From Hemibagrus wyckioides (Eukaryota; Chordata; Actinopteri; Siluriformes; Bagridae), in assembly GCF_019097595.1 (NCBI RefSeq), contig NC_080719.1:10177501-10241500 (forward strand): a stretch of DNA of 64,000 bases. Reading direction: 5' to 3'. The notes beneath the pieces are model-generated. The model made no database searches and was not told where the DNA came from. It saw nothing but the letters and a program-made list of their open reading frames with translations. The stretch's first letter is position 1, and each line of letters begins with the position of its first letter. Position numbers and translations under genes: made by a program. This document shows, one piece after another, positions 46,813 to 64,000 of this stretch.

Positions 46813-49800
46813 CTATTTGAGGGATTTAACAGCTTTAGTGAGGTTCGTGTAAAACTCAGTCATATTGCCGGGGAAGAACGAATCCACGACGGAACGAGGA
46901 AGCAGACCTCCAAGATCCGTCTGGAAGAAGCTGATGAGCTGGGTTTTACCTGCTTCCCTGTGAGCCACAGATGAACAGAAAAAAAAAATTAACATTAATA
47001 ATAATAATACAATAAAGTTGTACTGTATTTCAAAGTACAGTATCATAGAATCTTAATGATATTTATTATAGCCTATGCTCAAGTGTTACTCTAAATTATT
47101 ATTGCTTTATAATAAGTATCGCCGTCTTCATTGTGTTATTTCCTGTATATGAGCACAATGTTTATAGGTATAAATTATGCAGTAATGTAATCCAGACGTT
47201 GTCCGCTGGAGGTTGTCTAGACACAAATCCATCAAAGTATTTCAGTGTCCTTGAAAAAACACTTTTTATGTAGCTGAAGGCAGCTCATTGGGCCAAAATG
47301 GATGTGGTCGCTTAATGGTTAAGGGGATGGACTACTCATTGGAAGGTTGTGAGTTTGAATCCCAGGTCCACCAAGCTGCCACTGCTGGGCCCTTGAGCAA
47401 GGCCCTTAACTCTCAGTTGTATAAAATGAGATAAAAATGTAATTCGCTCTGGATAAAGTCGTCTGCCAAAAAGAGGTGTTAAAACTTTTCACATATTTTG
47501 CAGACTTTTAACAAATGGGCATGGCTTGTCAGTGGAAACTGAATGACTGAACTGGACAAAATAATGTGTTCATTCTTTCTACATCAAACTGTCTCATAAA
47601 ACATAACAACCTGTCTTATTTGTAGCTACATGATAAATGATCATTATTGTTTTAGAAATTGAGAGGAACCATTGTTGCCATTCAGTCATTCTAGCTGCAA
47701 CATCATCATGCATGTCAGTGCAGGGTTACCCTTTCCCCTTGTGTTAGATCTGTTTTATTCTGTGACTTGCTGAGTGTGCTCTTTTTAAAATTATCTTGCA
47801 TTTGTTTTTGGCCAGTTGAAATGGAAATTTATCCATGCATTATTTTCCTGATCTTACTTACAGCCAGATTGAATTCTATCCCACTGTAAATTGCTTTAGA
47901 CAAAAGTGTCAGCTGGATCAATAAATCTGAACTCAGTATTACTGCAACTGAGCTCAGATTTGTAATGGACTTGAAACGCCAAAAGCAATAATAGCTCTTT
48001 GCTGCCATCTGCCTCCTTTTGCTGGAAATGAATTGTTTCTGTTGCTGCTACTGGAAAATAAGGTTTCTGAAATTCAGCTCCCTTCATAGCTTACCCTGGT
48101 ACAGGCACACAGATGCAGCCGCATGGATGATTAAAGCCGCGTACGTAGCCAGGCTGAGGAGGACATGTTGGATGGCTCACATGAGTTGCTGCAATGACAT
48201 AAAAACACAATACAGGAAGAATTTTTAATAATCTCTCTTTACAGATCAGACTGTAAACCAAAAAGCAAATATTCACTGCAGGACTGCATGGTAAGTGTGA
48301 AGACAACAATATGGAAAAATTGGCATGGCTTCTGTGCTAGTCAGAGATAGTAGAGAGATAGTAGCCTTAGTATCATTCACTCCAACTAAAGGAGGTGTGG
48401 CCTCTATATTTATCCATCCCAGTAAATAAGGCATGCCCTTTGTCCCAGTGAAGGAGGTGTGGCTTTGTGTTGGTCAGTCTCAGTGAAGGAAGTATGTCCT
48501 ATTTATTTGTCAGTCCCACTGAAGGGGTGTGGCTTTGTGTCTGTTAGTCTTAGAGAAGGAAGTATGTCCTCTTTATTTGTCAGTCCCAACTGAAGGAGGT
48601 GTGGCCTCTTAATCTGTCAGTCCCATTAATATTGTATGTCAGTTCCCTGAAGGGCTTGGGGCTTTGTTCCTCTCAGTTCCAGCAAAGGAGGTGTGGCCTT
48701 TCTGTCAGTATCAGTGAAGGAGGATCGGCTTTGTTCCTGTCAGTCTCAGTAAAGACTCAGTGGTTTTCTGATTAAACCAGCTTTAAATGGTACTGTATTA
48801 GCTCCTTAAATGTATATTTATATTTTTCCATCATATATGTGAAAATTATATTGCATCAAGAAACAGAGATGCACAACTGAATAAAAGGATAAAAAAGGAT
48901 AACTGTTACCGTTTGATGTAATCGTGCCGTCTTCATATTGCTTGACTAAAATAACATCTACAAAGTCTCGTGGGGATATAACACCCATAGCAGCAGAGGG
49001 AGTAACAGTTCTGCATACCGTGATGTCCTAAGAGAAGAATATCAGAAATATCAGTTAGACATGGATGAAAACTCCTGGGCCTTATATAACAGAAAACAAA
49101 AGTGTACAGTACATTTATTTGCACCTTCATATATGTGATGCCTCAAGTGAAGATGCTTTATCTATTAAATCATTAGTATACTTAAATCACAGCTACAGTG
49201 ACAATTTAGTATGTGTGTTTCGTTTAGTGTGATAGTAATTGCTGAGAGATTTGGTGTACACAGGAGCCCGCCTAAACGGCTAGACACTAGAACTCATGAG
49301 GGTGAAGTCAATAGCTGGCACAAAACCTACTGTAGAAACTTGTTCCAGCAGCTCAAACTTCTTCACATTGTTGTCCCATTTGAGACGAAGCCCATTTGGA
49401 TCTGGTTTTAAACACTCCCAGACTTTTTGTGGGCTGCCATTGACTATCCCCTCTCCCTTATATCTGCAAATAGAGAAATAGAAATAGAGAAAATGAGACA
49501 ATATAAACACTTAGTTAATCTGAGAGCCACAATTTGCATATTGACTCCTGAAGTATGAAGAATGACCAACATATAATAAACCATAAATAATAAACCTTTG
49601 CCTTTGTTTGTTGTTAACAATAAGAGATGTAAAGATTTGAATTGTCATCTATATGGAAAAACAACCTGCTCAGTTGTTTGAGAGCATTGTTCCATCATTC
49701 AGTCAAATGTGAAGTGAAACATGAGCAAACCTCATCTTATTTTTCACCAGTTTTTTACCAACTAAGGGTTGTAATTAGGATTGGGAACCTGTTTACTCAG

Positions 49801-51225
49801 TATTGTAATCACATCATCTTAATACAAACCACACCTTTCCTAGTCACTGGGGTGGTATGTTATTTTTTTAAGCTTTATTTTAAACTTTAAAAAGTTTTCG
49901 GACACCCCTCCAAATCATTGAATTCAGGTGGTGTTGTTTTTGAGGGGTTGGCCTTGGCCACTTAGTTCCAGTGAAAGAAACTCTTAATGCTTCAGCATAC
50001 CAAAACATTTTGCACAATTTCATGCCCCCATCTTTGTGGGAACAGTTTGGGGATGGCCCCTTCCTGTTCCAACATGTCCTGTCAGGTTGAGGTCAGGACT
50101 CTGTGAAGTTTGTTCACACCAAACTTGCTCATCCCTGTCTTTATGAACCACACTGGTGTGCAGTCATGTTGGAACAGGAGCATGAAATTGTCCAAAATGC
50201 CTTGGTATGCTGAGTTCCTTTCACTGCAACTAAGTGGCCAAGGCCAACCCCTGAAAAAACAACACGTGAATTCAATGATTTCGAGGGTTGTCCCAAAATA
50301 TATATCACGTATAATATGTCCATGATATCTGGTATAAATGTATAATGACATCATTCGATTAGATAGATCATCATATTGCCCAACTGCCACACGCACACAC
50401 ACAAATTATGCCATTATGAGCTGTGCATTACCAATCAGCTGTGTTATCAACCATTATGCACATCTCTGAATGTGAATAATCGACATCCTACTTTCAAGCT
50501 ACCTCAAAGAGTACTGAGAATTGTTATGTCTCCTTTCGGTTTCAGTGAAAATAAAAATGTAATCGTACAGTACTTACCAACAGTATGAGCGAAAGAAGGA
50601 AATGTATGCATTAAAGCAAAAAAAAAGCCTATAATATACAAAAACAAATATATGCTACAACCGTGCCACCTTTCCCATACACTTTAAAGAGTCGTAACAC
50701 TGTAAAAGGAAAACACTGATGCACTGAACTTGAGCTCGTAACTGTTGTAACTTTCATGATCGTTCATAATTTTATTACAGGCAATGATTTATATGATTTA
50801 TAATAATAATGTATAAATATTATATCTCTGCAGATGCAGTCATGCTGATGGAGCGCGTGAACCTCCGAGGCAGGCATAGCAATCATTACTTGTGTTATCG
50901 TGTAATGAAGTGTGTTATAATCTGTCTTATCTCATGTCGTGTGTTTTACTTACACGTTTCCAGGGAATTCAGATGAAGGTCGCCAATAAACAACAACATC
51001 ATTCTACACAGAAAACACACAGCGATGTATAAACACAACAATTCACTGTCTCTGGCTTTTCATTGAACTGTAAATGCTTTTGCAAAACTGTACTGTAAAT
51101 ACAACAAAAAGGAGGGGGGGGGGATCAGTACTGACCGTTTTCTTACAGATTTTCCAGCCGGACTCATCTTTCCTGTAGCTTAAAAGACGATCAGCAACAG
51201 AATTGGCCTTTTCTTCATAATCCAT
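46813..51225 (-). CDS. stard5: StAR-related lipid transfer protein 5
   Basis: STARD5 is a small cytosolic START-domain protein that carries sterols or bile acids. Six exons in transcript order: 51136-51225, 50954-51003, 49331-49463, 48910-49027, 48095-48188, 46813-46957, with matching phases. They total 630 nt, giving 209 residues, against 213 in human. The START domain fills almost the whole protein. Conserved blocks are YRKDESGWKIC, WRPSSEFPGNVYKGEGIV, GLRLKWD, TPSAAM, ISPRDFVDVILVKQYEDGTI, SNATHVSHP, GYVRGFNHPCGC and VVDSFFPGNMTEFYTNL. There is no signal peptide. The start ATG (51,223-51,225) follows an NRF1-rich upstream region. The gene lies tail-to-tail with il16 and downstream of tmc3 on the same strand, as in other vertebrates. 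Confidence 0.96.
47301..47472 (+). mobile_element. tRNA-derived SINE (V-SINE-like)
   Basis: The head has an A-box-like TAATGGTTAAGGGGATGG and a B-box-like GAGTTTGAATCCC. The body continues CCACTGCTGGGCCCTTGAGC and AAGGCCCTTAACTCTCA, and the tail reads CGCTCTGGATAAAGTCGTCT. This layout is familiar from widespread fish SINEs with a shared LINE-like tail. It lies in the last stard5 intron, antisense to the gene. Confidence 0.85.
48370..48770. repeat. Degenerate ~35-bp minisatellite in stard5 intron
   Basis: About ten imperfect units share the order TCAGTCYCAGTGAAGGA, GGTGTGGC, CTTTGTG. Some units read AAGTATGTCC instead of GGTGTGGCC. It lies between exons 4 and 5 of stard5. No frame is maintained, and it is non-coding. 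Confidence 0.85.
49905..50282. mobile_element. Foldback (hairpin) element from a Tc1 transposon
   Basis: The left arm (49,908-50,080) carries AAATCATTGAATTCAGGTG, GGGGTTGGCCTTGGCCACTT and TTCAGCATACCAAAACATTT. The right arm (50,090-50,282) carries the complements in reverse order, ending GTGAATTCAATGATTT. Both arms derive from the 3' half of a Tc1 transposase gene like the one at 3,569-4,608, placed head to head. It lies in stard5 intron 2. It cannot make transposase. Confidence 0.85.
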
Positions 51226-51510
51226 ACCGTGATTCTTTTTTTATTGCCCTAAATGCTGCACAAATTAACCGTGGCCTTTTTTCATTGGCTGAGCGAGCTA
51301 ATAACGATAGATATAAATATTATTTACAGTCGCCTCGCTAAAGCTTGCCATAAAAGCACAAACTGACACTTATAACACCTATAAAACCCGTAAATCATCC
51401 ATTAAAATAAAGGAAAAGCTAAAGACCCATTCATTCGCTTCTGTCCAGTCAAGTGGGAACCTACATGTACTGCGCATGCGTCGAAAGGACGCGCATGCGC
51501 GGTGCTAATC
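51226..51510 (-). promoter_or_regulatory. stard5: stard5 promoter region with two NRF1-like sites
   Basis: TGCGCATGCG at 51,471-51,480 and GCGCATGCGC at 51,491-51,500 match the palindromic NRF1 consensus and are separated by ten bases. CpG is locally enriched in otherwise AT-rich DNA. They lie about 250-280 bp upstream of the stard5 ATG. There is no obvious TATA box. NRF1 drives many housekeeping TATA-less promoters, so broad expression is a fair inference. Confidence 0.65.
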
Positions 51511-52400
51511 GGGCTGGGAATTTGTAGACAGACCTCGTGTACCGGGAAAATTAACTTAATTAAACATTAAGCAGTTATCATATTTTGAAAGTTTAATCCC
51601 AAAAATGTTGGCTATGAAATATTCCTGTATTATACCCTGTACAAAGCATGCAGTCCAGTAAAATCCATTAATCCCAGCTTCTTTCACACAGTTAATGTTA
51701 CAAATATGATGGTGGCTGTCATTTTATGTGACACAGACATGGAGTTTTCATTGTAGAATATTGTCTTGCACTTTCTAGAACTTGAGATCCATTCACCTTT
51801 TATTTATTTATTTATTTTTTAACGTAGACTCCCCTTCCCAAAGCTTGCCCTATCAGTAGATCTTCATCATATGTCATAGGGTTGTTCTTCCTCTTCTGGA
51901 TTTTCCTGCTTGTCTGCCTTGCTGTCTGTATTTGTTGCTTTGTGTGGTGTTATTATTTATGGTATATTTATTACTGAATATGAACACTAAACAGTCCCTC
52001 AATGATTTCACAGAACGCTGCTTGTAGAAAATCTACAGTCATTTTGGACCTGGAAAATATTGTGGATTTCGCTTAATTATGTGTTCATTTCTGCAACCAC
52101 AAAATTGTGAAATCCTGGGGGGACTGACTAAACATGTTGTAGACCTCACCTGATTTTTGTTTTATTTTTATTTTTCCATTTCTAAATTTAGCTGTTGGTT
52201 TAGTGCCCAGAAGATCCTTAATCTTAGTCTTAGAAAAAAAATAATTTCAGACAGGTATTTATCAGAAGTTCTAGGACCTCTGAAACCGTAAATATATCTT
52301 GAGTGATTTTTGTCTTTGGTCCAACATTAGGTCACATGGTGTAAACTAAACTGATAGATGGCAACCTGGGACTTTAATTTAAGAAGAAGAAGAAGAAGAA

Positions 52401-52408
<8 letters not shown>
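51511..52408. other. Intergenic DNA between stard5 and tmc3
   Basis: No gene or clear element is seen. An (AAG)n tract lies at about 52,380-52,400. Confidence 0.5.

Positions 52409-52485
<77 letters not shown>
52409..52485. repeat. (AT)n microsatellite
   Basis: An uninterrupted AT tract follows an A run, past the likely end of tmc3. Confidence 0.95.
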
Positions 52486-52490
<5 letters not shown>

Positions 52491-52576
52491 TAAGTGAGTA
52501 ATTGGTCATTAAACAATTGTCATTTGACTCAGTTTCAGCAGATATAGCCACATCAGATAGAGCTTTCTAAAAACAC

Positions 52577-53576
52577 TTTATTTTCAAAATCATAAATTTA
52601 TATACATTAAGAAATAATCTTGAGCAATTTGTTACCGGGACTGACAAAATTACTCAGTTTTATTCGCCAGCATGGTCGTACAGTTAAAAATTTGTAATGA
52701 AACAATCTGCAAGGTTAGCATCAGGATGTTTTTATGACTTCATTTGTTTAGCAACTGAATCCACCTACATTACCCATGTTTATTAGAATTCATACACATT
52801 TTTCATGAAACCTGGTTTCACAGTTTCACTGGTCAGCGCCTTGCATTTGCAAAAGGTTTTGACTGAGTAATGAAGCATCAAGTTGGTGACCCCATTTTGT
52901 CTCTCTGCTCAGCTTCTAAACTCATGCACCCTTGAGAATTGTTGCATCATAGTTTCCTATTTTGTTCACATCAGCAAAATGCAGATTTGAAGGAAGACCA
53001 GCAGGAGTTTAAAGCACGATTTGAGCTGTAGATGAAAACAAAATGCCTAGATGCTATTCAATATTGGTCCAAAATGTGAAAAAGTTCAATAAATATGGCC
53101 ACAAAGTTGTCCTTACTTGAATGCCATACTACCTAATTTAGAAAAAAGTGTAAATAAGCGTATAATAGGCATGGGTATTTCTCAAGTTTAGATTTTTCAT
53201 TCTATCTAATTTACAAAGTATGTAGTTCTTCTATCATAAAGAAGAAAAGATCAACATTTACCGTTATCCAGCATGTATATTGCAATCAAACATTTTGAAT
53301 TATCTGTGATCTGAAAAACATTTCTGGAAAATAATTTGTGTCTTTCATAGGAATTAGCACATTTAAGCAACAGGAAGATTCAGTTCTGATTAGTCTATTG
53401 ATTACATACTGTATATATGCTCTTAATATCACTTTATAATATCATATAGGGAATAAATTATATTTTACATTTACATTTTGCTTGCTGTAGTCTTACCTAC
53501 GTGTACCTTACCTATGTGCTTTAAAACACAACTACTGGAATTTTCAGTGTTGTTATAATATACGCAATATTTGTAG
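52577..53576 (-). other. tmc3: tmc3 3' untranslated region (likely)
   Basis: About 1 kb of AT-rich DNA without coding potential follows the tmc3 stop. A minus-strand AATAAA is complementary to 52,577-52,582 and would end the transcript shortly below it. The assignment is by position and signal only. Confidence 0.45.

Positions 53577-64000
<10,424 letters not shown>

Noticed and set aside
46777..46974. 65-codon plus-strand open frame
   Set aside because: It is the antisense of the last stard5 exon, which is clearly supported on the minus strand.
47301..47472. Possible tRNA gene from the A-box and B-box pattern
   Set aside because: The boxes are followed by a long SINE body and a LINE-like tail, with no cloverleaf-closing acceptor stem. 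It is a SINE head.

Overview
This is vertebrate nuclear DNA, most probably from a teleost fish. The protein-coding genes are split by GT-AG introns. The intergenic and intronic DNA is AT-rich and full of long microsatellites, Tc1/mariner-type transposon copies and tRNA-derived SINEs of the kinds common in fish. The mix of Tc1 families and SINEs hints at an otophysan fish, perhaps a catfish, but that is only an inference. No prokaryotic, viral or organellar gene is visible.

Layout. Bases 1 to about 19,400 hold no confident coding gene. They contain repeats, a nearly intact Tc1 transposase (3,489-4,742), an internally deleted Tc1-like element (8,111-8,607), a LINE relic and a possible first exon of il16 near 11,900. 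Bases 19,399 to about 39,145 hold pro-interleukin-16 (il16, + strand). I could assemble 21 coding exons with consistent splice phases; they encode about 1,529 residues with four PDZ domains and a conserved SSTD caspase-type site before the mature cytokine. A 33-bp minisatellite about 1.3 kb long follows (39,679-40,972). Bases 41,000-46,800 hold only transposon relics. Bases 46,813-51,225 (- strand) hold a complete six-exon stard5 gene for a START-domain protein of about 209 residues, with two NRF1-like palindromes just upstream. Bases 53,577-64,000 (- strand) hold the 3' thirteen exons of tmc3 (transmembrane channel-like 3); its 5' part lies beyond the right edge.

The order and orientation il16(+), stard5(-), tmc3(-) match the vertebrate IL16-STARD5-TMC3 neighbourhood (human 15q25), which supports all three identities. 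The genes are not functionally linked: one makes a PDZ scaffold and cytokine precursor, one a cytosolic sterol/bile-acid carrier and one a multi-pass membrane protein. I found no clearly new biological system. The most unusual items are structural: the 33-bp minisatellite open in three frames, two foldback elements derived from Tc1 transposons, an inverted ~20-bp satellite in a tmc3 intron, an il16 exon bracketed by complementary (TG)n and (CA)n tracts, and a 30-bp coding repeat inside pro-IL-16.
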